DNA from: Azolla pinnata | Taxonomy: Eukaryota > Streptophyta > Polypodiopsida > Salviniales > Salviniaceae | NCBI GenBank assembly: GCA_037176905.1 | Contig: JBBBWG010030254.1 | Coordinates: forward strand, 1-46,226 | Direction: 5' to 3' | DNA: 46,226 nucleotides | Shown here: positions 1 to 10,543 of the stretch, piece after piece | Layout of the letters: every line of letters starts with the position of its first letter | Numbering within the stretch: position 1 is the stretch's first letter | Program-made: the position numbers and the translations under genes | Notes under the pieces: model-generated | Database searches by the model: none | What the model saw: only the letters and a program-made list of their open reading frames with translations | Told to the model about the DNA's origin: nothing

Positions 1-901
1 AGCCCCATTTGTAAATCTGTAAAACCTGTACATTTCTTTTTTTCTTCTTTTTACGGATTTTTGGAACACGCCCATTATGGGGGAGTGTATAAAACGGGCA
101 TCTAATGACCTTGTTCACACTGTCCATAGCTATACGGGCCATAGGGTTTAGGGCCCGAATGGCTGGTGCCCTAGCCTGGGGGTATAAATATCAAGCTTGT
201 ATGGTCGTCCAAAGTTGGTTGATCCAACTCTGTTAATGGAAGTTTCTATTTTGTGCCTAACTCTCTCTCTCACTCTCTATAGTGTCTTGGCCGCCACATC
301 TTGACGTTCCAAATCTGAAGCCTCCTCCTTCAGATCTGATCTTCTCTCTGCTTCTACCCACGCCTTCACACCTCCACCATACTGTTGGAAGCCAGCGCTT
401 GTTCCGCCTGACGACCTTCGTCCCCAACAGGTGCAGCATTTGACTTTGCAGTATCAGATGAAATGACGATTAATCAACGAAGAAATTAACACCCAAATGT
501 CGATTAACATCGTTCTAATCTTGACTGTTGAGCGACACATCTCTTGATCTCAAATGAATTAGACTAAACAATCAGGGGAGGTTGACATACCAACTCCCTA
601 CACTTATTACCAAAGCAAGTGTTATTGACTTTTACAACAGGAACAAGATATGCTATCAAGTCAACTTGGCAGACATATTTAGTCTCACTTCTAGATTCTA
701 TATTGTCGACTAATTTAGACTTGCTAGACGGCTCTGATCCAGCTTAGACTTCAGCTTAGACGGTTCATGCCTTCAGCTTAGACTTACGAGTCGGCTGGTT
801 CATGGATGCATTATTATCTGTCGACATACATCATAATGTGTTAAAAATGATGCTTACGATTCGATGTTCCTATCGACTTGTGGGTTTAAGCAAGCAATCA
901 A
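1..901. other. Gene-free AT-rich flank with LTR-like signals
   Basis: No coding exon is recognisable here. A TATA-like element (ggtataaata, about 180-190) is followed by a CT-rich run at about 262-282 and then by aacaggtgcag near 427, an arrangement reminiscent of the end of a retrotransposon LTR. No terminal repeats, primer-binding site or second copy could be confirmed, so this is only a suggestion. At about 715-795 short 'agcttagac' units recur, a small local repeat. The stretch lies downstream of the oxidase relic, which is on the minus strand. Confidence 0.3.
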
Positions 902-2079
902 TCAAGGAGGAGACGAGATTCGAACCCAAGAGCCTAAGCTAGGGACAGAGCCATTGACGACGATGTAGAACAAGTAGTAGCCCGGTGGGGCAATGGTGGG
1001 GCTTGGGGGAGCCTTCAAGCTCGCCTTCTTCGCGATCGTCGAGCTTCCGGTGGTGGTGGTGGAGCTACTTCTCGGCGGAGGCGGTGCTGGAGGGGACGTC
1101 GATCCATTCCAGCAGGAAGAACTCGGCGGATCGCAACCCACCACGGACAAAACCTGCAGAACGAGCTGCCGCTGATTCATCTGCGTCGAATGCGTCGAGA
1201 AGGAAGGAGCGTAGAGCTTCAAGGCGGCGGCGGCGCCGGAGATGGCGGCGGCGTCTCGGGGCAGGGCGAAGCCCACGTCGAAGCTCTGCCCGTATACGAT
1301 GTCGGCGGGGAGGAAGGCGAGGCTCGGCCGCAGCGAATCCAGGACCGGGTCGAGGTAAGGAGGGCTGAAGGCTTCGATGCGGAGCTCGGTGGGGAAGGGC
1401 ACATCGGAGAAGGCGTAGCCGGGATTGGTGTTGCTCCCGGCCACGAGGACGCGGCCATCGGGGGCGAGGACACGGCGTCATTGGCGCCGGCGGAGCTGCC
1501 GCTCTTGGGCACGAACTCGTACGAGAAGGACCTGCGGCCGCCCACGACGATGACGCGGCCGTCGGGGAGGATCTGGCTCGACGCGTACCACCGCGGCTGC
1601 CCGAGGCGGCGCGGCGCCGGCAGCTCCGACCAATCGCAGCGCTGCCCGCCGCCGCGGCCGCAAGGTGCGAACACGCGCACCGCGTCCGACCCGTCGTTCC
1701 ACCCGCCCGTCGACAGCAGCGTCCCGTCGCGCAGGAACGCCCCCGACGAGCACCACGTGTCGGTCCGCACCTCCAGCGGCCTCACCGCGTTCGTCGCCAG
1801 CTCCAGCTCCACGCAATGCGCGTAGCAGTCCACCTTCAGCGCCAGCTCCCTCGCATCGCTCCTGCACCTCCCTTCCGGAAGCTTCACCCCCGACGGCCCG
1901 TAGTCCGCCCGATCGTACATGATCGCCGTGCCGAACCGCGTCAGCGCCATGTGCATCGCCGATACCCCGCTGCTTTCCACGATCACCTCCCATGATCCCT
2001 GAGACACCGCGCCCGCTTCGGCGTGATGATCCGCGCAGAAGAGGAGAACCATCACGATCACGAGAAGCGCCCGATCCAT
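902..2079 (-). pseudogene. Glyoxal/galactose-oxidase-like gene with internal deletion and frameshift
   Basis: The family comprises secreted copper-radical oxidases that act on aldehydes or sugars in the cell wall. The 5' part (2079 down to about 1480) encodes a signal peptide beginning MDRALLVIVMVLLF, a glyoxal-oxidase N-domain with the expected radical cysteine (TDTWCSSGAF) and the first tyrosine ligand (PRWYASSQILPDG). The 3' part (about 1465 down to 902) encodes PDGRVLVAGSNTNP, PTELRIEAFSPPYL and the C-terminal Ig-like domain (DUF1929) with its histidine (STHSTQMNQRQL), ending PSLGSWVRISSPP. At about 1445-1480 the two halves meet directly in different frames. By comparison with the family, roughly 200 residues between GANDAVS and LLPDGR are missing, including the Tyr-His copper-ligand pair that normally precedes LLPDGR. 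No intron signals explain the junction. The product is probably inactive; an assembly collapse is the alternative. A longer start at 2124 is possible but would place residues before the signal peptide. Confidence 0.85.
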
Positions 2080-2302
2080 CCGATGATCGAGCCGCCCCGC
2101 TGGTTTCCTCCTGTCGCACCGCATTGCATGATGAATCGCTCCTTGTTTCTCGAAGAATCGCTGCTAGCTTCTTCTTCTTCTTCTTCTCGACGACGACGAC
2201 AACAACGACGGAGGTGAGAAATGCATACCTTAGGAGGAGGAGGAGGAGGAGGAGGAGGGTGATGAAGTCGCAGCTGTGCCTCCGTCGCATGATTTCCGAC
2301 TC

Positions 2303-2310
2303 CTTTTATA
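2303..2310 (-). promoter_or_regulatory. TATA box of the oxidase gene
   Basis: On the minus strand this reads TATAAAAG, about 225 bp upstream of the chosen ATG at 2079. The leader between contains GAA/GGA repeats (about 2165-2262). The promoter looks intact although the coding region is broken. Confidence 0.5.
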
Positions 2311-3056
2311 CGCATCCTTCGTTGAATCGGGCTGCTGCCCCGATCGGGCTTCGTCCCCCTCCGAGTTCCTTGCGATCGCTGCTCGGGCCTACGCACACGA
2401 TCAAGCCTGCTTCTAGGGCTCGAGCTTGTAACCAGCTATGGAGTTGACGATGTGGCTCAGATTTATTAATCGCTGCTATGACCTTCAGTCTGTAGGCTTG
2501 ATTTCTGGCCATTGATTAATACCCTCAAACCATCATCAGACATGAATAGCTTCCGATTGTCAACAGTCCAATTCTCTACGTCTCATTTCTGATGTTGTTC
2601 AAGAAGCCAAACAAAACCGGGCGAACGGAAAGCCGGTGGTCCTCCATGTGGCAGTAAAAGTTAAGCGAATTGATCGGATGATAAAAGATGACCGGGGAAA
2701 AGGGATTGCGCTGAGCTCCTTTCATCCACATGTGATTTCCGCTACGAAAGAGAGGAAGGGGATCACACCATGTGCCACCGATCTGCGAGCTCCCGCTGAA
2801 ACTACACAAACCCACCGACTTTTCCCAGCAAAATTATTCTGAATTGTGTGACTTTCTGATCCATCCATTGTGGTTTGGCCCATCCATTGTGTCCAAAAAC
2901 CTTCAGCGACCTATGTACAACCAACGGAGACTTTCTCATCATTTTGAATCGTTTCAGCATGTAATTGGCCACACATGAACCACAATTACGTTCGGTCTTT
3001 TACCGTTTCTGTCATCCCAATCAACCAGCTTTGCTGATTAACATGTAAGTAAGCAT
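2311..3056. other. Intergenic region, nothing recognised
   Basis: Mixed-composition DNA between the oxidase promoter and a small tandem repeat. The open frames are short, overlap on both strands and have no family resemblance. No RNA gene or mobile element was recognised. Confidence 0.5.
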
Positions 3057-3209
3057 CCACCTGTTGCTGGACTACCGAGTCCAGATGACTCGTCATTTCA
3101 ACCCCCTGGTCTCCAGTGCCAAGGATCCACATGTTACTGGAACACGAACAAGTCCAGGTGAATTGTCATTTCAATCCTCCCGTCTCCAGTGCCGAGTAGC
3201 CACCTGTGA
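3057..3209. repeat. Tandem duplication of about 71 bp (2.3 copies)
   Basis: Units begin ccacctgttgctgga, ccacatgttactgga and ccacctgtgattgga. Each full unit contains gtcatttcaa and gtctccagtgcc at matching spacing. Copies are diverged, so the duplication is not recent. Confidence 0.7.
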
Positions 3210-3569
3210 TTGGAGTACAGGCAAGGAAAAGAAAGAGGATGAACTGGCGCAACATTGTCGGAGGGGAGGCAAAGGGATCACATGAGGAGCTCCTTTCCTG
3301 CTGTCGGGCCGACTTTACGATTATTCTAGCGAAAAGGCAAGCGAAAACCGTACATTTCACAGGCGTGCAACTTGTCCGCGAAAGCGTGCACACTGCGAGA
3401 GGCTTGCCTTCAAATCCATGCCTGACAAACCTCGACAGAAATCGGGCCATTTCACATGCTCTGAAGAGAGCGACAGTCGTGTCTCCGCCGAGATAACAGG
3501 TGGCGTTCGAAAACACCGTGGATGCAGCAGCGAGGAAGAAAAGCGAGAAGAATCTGCGCAGACGTGTAC

Positions 3570-4079
3570 GTGGTGCTGGACCAAACCCTAAACGCTCGGA
3601 GAAGGCGTGCTTCGCAAGCCCTCCCCCCCATCCCCAGCGGCAGTACGCGGCGAAACGCCGTCTGGATCTCCATGGCGAGCTTCTTCTTGTACCGAGCAAA
3701 GGCGAGCAGCTTCCTGCGCCGGTGATGAAGGAGTTCATGGATCTCCACGGCCTTGGACGAGATCCCAGGACCTGCTCGACCACATTGAAGAGGTAGATCT
3801 TGCACGTCTCGATGTTCCTTCTTGCTCTACTACTACTACTTTTTCTTCTTCTTCTTCTTCTTCGTCTTCGTCTTCGTCTTCGGAAGATGCAACAGGTTCC
3901 CTTCCTGCCGATGCAACAGGAAGATCTTGCACGTCTCGATGTTCCTTCTTGCTCTACTCCTTCTTCTTCTTCTTCTTCTTCTTCTTCTTCTTCGGCTTCG
4001 TCTTCGTCTTCGTCTTCGGAAGATGCAACAGGTTCCCTTCCTGCCGATGCTCTTCGTGCACGGCCTTCTGCTTCGCCAT
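3570..4079 (-). pseudogene. Histone H2B pseudogene
   Basis: Read from the ATG at 4079 (MAKQKAVHEEH), the strand runs into an expanded GAA/GAC lysine/acidic tract and then H2B histone-fold pieces in shifting frames: NIETCKIYLFNVVEQV, GISSKAVEI, MNSFI, FARYKKKLAMEIQTAFRR and GGLAKHAFSE. These match segments of the intact H2B at 9259-9720 in order, but several frame changes separate them and the C-terminal ubiquitination-site region is lost. An internal tandem duplication of about 126 bp (3797-3921 and 3922-4050) repeats the N-terminal border region. The upstream DNA still resembles the intact gene's promoter, so this is a duplicated genomic copy and not a retrocopy. It cannot make a functional H2B. 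Confidence 0.85.
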
Positions 4080-4139
4080 GGCGATGGAGATGACGATGGA
4101 GAAACAAGACACGAGGCTGAAGAGTATTACAGAGAGAGT

Positions 4140-4215
4140 ATTTGCGTGTTTTACTTTGTCCGACCAATCAGATGCGACCATCCGGATCGACGGTCTATGC
4201 CGTCGGATCGGATCA
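4140..4215 (-). promoter_or_regulatory. Remnant histone promoter of the H2B pseudogene
   Basis: On the minus strand, GTCGATCCGGATGG is followed after a short spacer by TCTGATTGG. This is the same order as GGTCGATCCGCG then TCTGATTGG before the intact H2B. The octamer core GATCCGCG has become GATCCGGA. A CCAAT-box (ATTGG) remains. Confidence 0.55.
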
Positions 4216-4259
4216 TTCTAAACCGCACGATCCCTGCCCCCCCCCCAAGGAAATTCTAA

Positions 4260-5879
4260 GGGTGGGGTCACACGCTCAAATATGTGCCATGTCTCGGATG
4301 CGCTATTCTGTATAACACGGAAATATAACGCTCTTAAAATAATATAACGCTCTTGAAATCTACACTCGCTAATATCGTACAGAGCAATGCGCTAGAAGGC
4401 CCATCTGAACCGTGATTTGTGTGTGCTTTCGGTCCTGTTTGGCGGCAAAATTCTGATGGAACCTGTTCTCCTTGTGTCAAAACATATTGTGCATATGGAT
4501 GATGGGTTGATGATGCTTCGATTCGTGTGGCGTTGCTTTCCTGGACCAGAGGCGAAGAGGAGCATGCAAAGGCTCCATCCGTGGTTATCCAAAGGCTACT
4601 CGCATCATAAGTAAAAGTATCGTTCTGCTTCGTTTATGCGCAAATGATCCCTTGATTACTTAGTTAGCAAGGCAGTAAACTTCCCTTTACTAAGAGAATA
4701 ATAAATGGATGGATTAAATCACTTCTTAAATTGAGGACTCAACATGACAATAGTAAGGGTGTACACATGTAGCATAGTTGTGTCGCAAGTTCTTTCATAA
4801 AATTAAGTTTGAAAGGAGAGCACTGCAATTTGGAATTATCAACCTCTTTGTTGATTGTTTCTTTCACTAGTTTTTGTGTATGTTTTGTTTTTCAAGATTT
4901 TTGTCTATTGATGATTTATTTGTTAAACATCGAGTTATATGTTCTATGTAAATTTCTCATGGTATCATAGAAATAATAGTTGAGCGATTCTATATTTTGA
5001 CAATATAGATGATCAATTGAAAAAATAAAAAAATAATATGAAGAAATTCTTAGTGTTAAAAGTCTTTTAACCTTTAAAAGTTTTTTAATGGATCCTCGTA
5101 GTGGCCAGGTAAAAAGTAATGATCAATTGAAGTAAAAGTAAAAATTGATCCATTAAACTCAACATTTACATTGAACAAGAATAATAAGTGACAACAAAAT
5201 CATAAAGCAACGATATTAAGTAATTAGGAGTCTAGCTTCTCATGTTGTTTAAAAATTATATTCTTATATTTCTTTATTAAGTACAAGGGAGTGTATATTA
5301 TAAGATATGAGTAATTATATGACATAGAAGTAGTACTTGCAGTATAATACTAGAGATTTATAGTCGGCTCAAAGATTCATGTATTGGCTAGAAAATCTCT
5401 TTATCTTTTGTAGGAGTGTTCTCTTTGTTCTATTTTTCTAGTAATTATATATTTCTTGCCAACAATATGTCTTAGTCTTTTTTGTTTTATTATGGTCAAG
5501 ACCTAATCAGATTGAACTTAGGTTAGGTCCCAACCGGACCGAACCTAGTAAACCTCTACCTCCCCCTTAAAAACGCCAAATGAGCTGGTTTGGCTAGAGG
5601 TTTTGCAAAATAATGTTCTATTCGGATAATGTTTGCAGAGGTTTTTCATCTTAGTCACGTTCCACTATAACAAGTATATATTCCTATTTATCTATTGTGT
5701 GATACGATAAGAGTCAACTTATCAATGTGTTAGGGATTCCTTGAGGCCCTTCTTACGCACTAAATAATATACTATCACTTCCTCGCCCTCATTGTATTCT
5801 ATTTTGTATCATCCTTTATCATACACCTTCTTTTGCAATTGTTGTATTGTATGGAGGTTTTGACAAATGGATTGGTAGA
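4260..5879. other. Start of AT-rich island, no gene
   Basis: From about 4600 the sequence becomes strongly AT-rich with no sustained frame, a base composition unlike the adjacent genes. It continues into the retrotransposon relic at 5880-7400 and may hold its 3' end. A stretch at about 5335-5395 resembles one at about 7447-7505 in the same orientation, which could be a terminal or flanking repeat. Confidence 0.5.
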
Positions 5880-7400
5880 TGATTGGAAGCTTGTTGTAGG
5901 TATAACCACCATTCCGACGCATCCTTATGTTTTGTAAGTGGAGATACCATATGTCTGGAGGTAGCTTAGGGTCTCTTTCAAACAAAACTTTAAACGGGCT
6001 AACTCATGTAAAAGCTTGGGTTGAGGTATTGTACGCATGTATTGCATAGGGGAGTACTCCTATCTCAATTTTGATATAAAGGGTCAACAAATGATGATTT
6101 ATCTATTTGAGTGTCCGATTAAGGCACTCTATTAGTCCGTTGTTTGCGAATGATATGGCTAGGTAAAAAGTTGTGTTCCTCTGAATTGTGTCCCTTGGTT
6201 TGATAGTAATTGTTTTGGACAAGAATGTTGCTAGATTAGATGTTGTAGTAGAGCTAATGCAATCGTGTCATCACACGTACTCGATACTAGAATTGGGATA
6301 CACAACTGTGTAACATATTTTGTCACTACTAGATTAATGTAACAATTGCCTATCATAGATGTTGGAAAATGACCTATCGAATCCACCCAACCATTTTTGT
6401 TGGTTTTATGGTGTCAATGGGTGAAAGAAAACCTATTGGTTATTATGGTGATGTGATTAATTGGCAGATTTCACATTGTTTAAAGTATGTTGTTGCTGAC
6501 TTTCGCATCTTTGGCCAATAATATAAAGACTTTAGTATATTTCATACCTTATTAAACCCCAAATGTCCTAATAAAATAAATTATTGTAAAATTCTATATA
6601 GTTTTGTTGAAGTTATCGTGGATTGCAAATATGTGTTTACTTCTCCTTTTTTATGAAGTGTAATACGTGATCAATTATCATGTAGGTCCTAATGAATTTT
6701 GACTCGTTTGAGTTGTTGTAATAAGTTGTCATCCTGTGATTATGTTATTGCTAATTCAGATGATATTGTGAGATGGGGTAGAGCCTAGAGTGACGATAAC
6801 CCCACCTAAGAGAGATGGATAGATAAAATGTGACAGAGAAAAAAGGGCGGGAAACCCCAAGTATTTGATTTGATAAAGACGTATAGACTCTAGATAAAAG
6901 ATAATAATATTGGGAATTATATATGTCATATTTAATCTATCATTGTTACTTTGTGTCTCAACCCTTGATAAATTATTCGAGACTATATAATTTTCTATAC
7001 TCTTGCAATAATTAAAATTGAATGATATTCTTGTAATAATAAAGCCCATCATAAAAGACGACCTAGTGGATGTTTTCTATGGATTAATGTGATCAATTAA
7101 TTATGGGATCTCTCCATAGATACCTCGACGCCATGCAGATATGGGTGTAGCTTCAAAAATGTCGATACTACTACTAATAGTCCTTTTTTCAATAGTTGAG
7201 TCAATCACTGTAGATGTTATAAGAATTGTTCAATTGAATTGATTATTCTTTTGTAGGAATTGACGGAGTTGTTGGGTTCCCTTAGTTAAATTAGGAATAA
7301 AATAGAGTGAAAAGTTAACTAATCCGAAAAAAGATTGCAGAGACTTGATGTGTGTTGGATGTGAGAAATGAGTAATGGATCATAGTTTGTTTGAGTCCAT
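5880..7400 (-). mobile_element. Decayed Ty3/gypsy-type retrotransposon pol region (RT end to integrase)
   Basis: Conceptual minus-strand translation across stops and frameshifts gives, in pol order: the end of reverse transcriptase (LQSFFGLVNF near 7310-7341), then the integrase zinc-binding segment (YYWPKMRK near 6500-6523 and CEIC near 6464-6478), then integrase-core pieces (NQGTQFRG; ECLNRTLK near 6108-6131) and the core end (YNTSTQAFT and PFKVLFERDPKLPP, near 5950-6033). In the core the aspartate of the usual D-x-G-x-QF motif reads Asn. Stops and AT richness fit long decay by C-to-T change. The order RT then integrase supports gypsy over copia. Intact LTRs were not found. The element cannot be active. 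Confidence 0.8.
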
Positions 7401-8950
7401 CTTGTAAGATATGATTAATAATAGGATGTAAAAGTAACGGTGACTACAAAATATTAGAGATCATTTATAGTTGACTTAAAGATTCACCTTTTGGTAAAAC
7501 AATTTGTTCGTTATTACATGCATTTCACTTTTAATCTAACCAATGACCATGCTTAAACTAGCTAAGGATGATGTAGAGATTACTTGAGTAAGAACGAAAA
7601 CTTATGAAAATTGACATTAACAATATTGTATATTCATTGTTAAATAGATTTTCTTTTACACATAGGTTATAATTCTACGATATTATGTACAAATAAAAAT
7701 GTTGAACTAGTTCAAGTTTATATGAATCTTTCATAACCTTTAAACATACGGGTTTAACCATTTATTGCCATGATTTTTACATTAACGTTAAAAAGCTTAT
7801 CTTGTCTTGTTCTTGTTAATGGTTTGAAATATTAATTTGATTATAGTATAATTTGTTAGTTTGATTATAATATAAATTATTAATTTGATTTAACACGTAA
7901 ACCTCTTATTTAGTAATGAAATATTTTTAAAAAAATTAAATACTTGTTGCGATGTTCTAAAACATATTAAGAACTTGAAAATGAGATTAAATGGATAAAT
8001 CTTTATGTAGATTATGTTTCTTGAAAGTTAGAATATATTAATAAAACTTATTAGGTTTCTTATTGCAAGAATGGAAATGTTTTTAAGATAAGGAGTATAT
8101 TATGAGTGTAACAACGATTTTAAGAAGCATTAATCTAATATATTTATGTATCTACATGGTTAGCGGGTGTGAACTAGTTATCAAATATAAAGGATGAGGG
8201 TGGAGTTACGCTTAATTTTATACAACTTTTTAACCATGCTACATCACTTGACCACATCTAATAAAGTATTATAAAAAATGATTTATAGTTGAAACCCATG
8301 GAAAAATGTTGTTGAATATCATCAATGGTGGACTTATTAAACATTGTTCCTCTAGCATTGGATATGCCCATTTTGTTATAAGTAAAATAAACATAATTAA
8401 AGTTAGTATATATAACCAATGTTGTATGTTTTGTTTGATGTTATTGTCCATCTCTCTACTACCTCTAGTGTATGTAGTATGCAACAAATTTGAATCCTCT
8501 ATAGCTTCAAATTGGTTCTATGCTTACAATTTTGCTGCCAGCGCGTACAAAGTCGCGTACATCGATTGTGCGCAAATACAACCGACAACAACGTCTCCAA
8601 CAAACGTTATGTGAGGACTAAGATGGTTCACTATGCGCAGACTTTTATCGGCACGACAAAGTTGTTCACATACTTGACCAATGGTATACAGTTCATGTCC
8701 AACGAAATTACAGTACATCAGTTGTTCTGATGGATTATTTGTTATGATTCTTAGTATCGTTAACTGATCAACGAACGAATGTGGTTCATGGTTCACCCGG
8801 TCATGGGTTTTGATGAGGTGTTTACACAGTAGCAAAAACTTATTGCTAATGAAGAGGAGGATGAGGAGCATCATTTGGAGATAACAAAAGTTAATGGGAA
8901 GGGAAGTCTTTTGTTTTTTGAAATGCAAACAGAAAATGGTGGGACGGCCA
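7401..8950. other. AT-rich island, continued; probable transposon debris
   Basis: Very AT-rich to about 8500, then more mixed. No long plausible coding frame is present. Upstream parts of the gypsy element would be expected here on the minus strand, but I could not read any diagnostic motif. The island ends about 10 bp before the H2B promoter repeats. Confidence 0.4.
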
Positions 8951-9128
8951 TCTGACGGTGCAGATGCAAACAGATCCTGCGGCCCAAAAGGTCGATCCGC
9001 GTCCTTTGAATCCGACGGTGCAGATGGAAACCGATCCTGCGGCCCAAAAGGTCGATCCGCGTTCTTGAATCCGACGGTGTATATGGAAACAGATCCTGCG
9101 GCCCCAATGGTCGATCCGCGTCCTTGAA
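8951..9128 (+). promoter_or_regulatory. Triplicated histone promoter module with octamers
   Basis: Three tandem units of 59-60 bp (8951-9010, 9011-9069, 9070-9128) each contain tc(t/c)gacggtg, a GATCCTGCGG half-site and GGTCGATCCGCG (third copy TGGTCGATCCGCG). GATCCGCG at 8994-9001, 9054-9061 and 9113-9120 is the reverse complement of CGCGGATC, the octamer known from plant histone promoters and linked to S-phase and meristem expression. The array lies 130-310 bp upstream of the H2B ATG. Confidence 0.8.
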
Positions 9129-9131
9129 TCT

Positions 9132-9167
9132 GATTGGCCAGAAGAAAATTCTGACTAGTATATAAAA
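9132..9167 (+). promoter_or_regulatory. CCAAT box and TATA box of H2B
   Basis: GATTGG at 9132-9137 (an inverted CCAAT box) is followed by TATATAAAA at 9159-9167, about 95 bp before the ATG. With the octamers upstream this is a complete plant histone promoter layout. Confidence 0.75.
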
Positions 9168-9258
9168 TGCAGAGCAGTGCGGCTTCTCAGTGAAGCGCTC
9201 CTTTTTTTGTTTCTAAATTTTCCTCTCTGTCCCGCGACTTTCTGTGTTTTCGTGAGCA

Positions 9259-9720
9259 ATGGCGCCCAAGACCAAGGAGACCTCTGCAGCAGCCGAGACG
9301 GAGCAGAAGGCCACCAAGAGCATCGCCGGCCGCGCCGGCAAGAAGCCTGCCGGCAAGAAACCCGTCTCCTCTTCTGCTTCCGAGAAGAAACCGTCCTCGT
9401 CTGCCAAAGACAGCGACAAGAAGAAGAAGAAGAGCAAGAAGAACATCGAGACGTACAAGATCTACATCTTCAAGGTGCTCAAGCAGGTTCACCCCGACAC
9501 TGGGATCTCCTCCAAGGCTATGGGCATCATGAACTCCTTCATCAACGACATCTTCGAGAAGCTGGCGCAGGAGGCTGCTCGCCTTGCTCGGTACAACAAG
9601 AAGCCCACCATAACCAGTAGGGAAATTCAGACGGCTGTTCGCCTTATTCTTCCTGGGGAGCTGGCAAAGCACGCTGTGTCTGAGGGTACCAAGGCCGTCA
9701 CCAAATTCACGTCTTCGTAG
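9259..9720 (+). CDS. Histone H2B
   Basis: Core nucleosomal histone, 153 residues, single exon as is usual for plant H2B. The N-terminal tail (1-60) is rich in Lys, Ala and Ser with KPAGKKP and KKKKKSKK blocks. The histone fold begins at [19 protein letters not shown] and continues through [38 protein letters not shown] and [20 protein letters not shown]. The conserved C-terminal lysine in AVTKFTSS (about K149) corresponds to the H2B monoubiquitination site. The ATG at 9259 (agcaATGGCG) gives the standard start. No animal/algal-type 3' stem-loop is visible; plant histone messages are polyadenylated. The gene sits at the edge of an AT-rich transposon island, yet its promoter and coding sequence look fully functional. 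A decayed relative lies 5 kb away on the other strand. Confidence 0.97.
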   Translation: MAPKTKETSAAAETEQKATKSIAGRAGKKPAGKKPVSSSASEKKPSSSAKDSDKKKKKSKKNIETYKIYIFKVLKQVHPDTGISSKAMGIMNSFINDIFEKLAQEAARLARYNKKPTITSREIQTAVRLILPGELAKHAVSEGTKAVTKFTSS

Positions 9721-10540
9721 TCGCTCGCTTATTAGATTCGTATACCATAAATAGGGTTAGGGTTCCATGTATATGACAATATCATGGGAAACCATGATCT
9801 CGCACTGCAGATGAGAAATTTCTGTCCATTTACGTCGTTTAATTCTGAGTAGTTGGTAGCGTGGGAAATACTTGACAAATTCATGTATAACGAACAACGA
9901 TTGTGAAATATAACTTGGGTGTCTTGATCTATGCACGATCTCTGTTATGTCTAATGTGCAATCGCCTTCATTGTGTTTTGGAAATTGTAAAATTGTGCCC
10001 AAAGTCTTGCTTGTCCTCAATGTATGAATTTTATCTTGGTATGTATATGGTTGCTGAAAATAAATGCATAGAATTTGCACCTGCCATGTAACGTTTGTAT
10101 TTTGCTTTCAGTCAAAATTGCTGCGCTAAGCAGTGAATATCTGGAACATTGGTATCCAGAGAAGGGTACCTGATGCGCTTGGCGTTCTGGACTGTACCCG
10201 CCATGTAGTTTGAATTTTTGAACGCCAAATAGAATATTTCAGAGATTGAAATGCATGCTAATGACCTTACCAATTTTATTTTTGTTTAAAAAACTAGCAG
10301 TTCTGCTTTGTTGGCTAAGGCTTCTGGTCATAGTAGCCAAGGCAGCACTTGGGAACTAATCTGAGCCAATCGGTTGGATGTTGCATGGAAAGAAAAAATG
10401 GTGGGCAGTCTTTGCCGGAATGCAGGTACAAAGAAACCATAATAGGATCGAAGTGAGCTATGGAAACAAAATAGGGGAGATGGACAGACTACAGGCCAAC
10501 AGAGTTTGACGAAGACGATTTCAATGGCTACATATTGTAT
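9721..10540. other. Intergenic region between H2B and DUF1218 gene
   Basis: An AATAAA at 10059-10064 could serve H2B polyadenylation but lies rather far from the stop. Apart from the exon-3 fragment at about 10157-10208, nothing is recognisable. Open frames here are short and unsupported. Confidence 0.4.
10157..10208 (-). pseudogene. Stray fragment of DUF1218 exon 3
   Basis: About 50 bp closely match part of exon 3 of the neighbouring gene (about 10733-10786). Both contain GTACCTGATG, GCTTGGCGTTCTGGACTG and ACCCGCCATGTA with a few substitutions. On the minus strand the segment corresponds to the MAGAVQNAKHIRY region. Flanking sequence does not match, so this is a small duplicated piece with no independent function. 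Confidence 0.75.
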
Positions 10541-10543
10541 ATG

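Noticed and set aside
1219..1480. Continuation of the 301-codon oxidase frame to 1219
   Set aside because: After about residue 215 the frame becomes Ser/Pro-rich noise, while the true C-terminal domain lies in the other frame.
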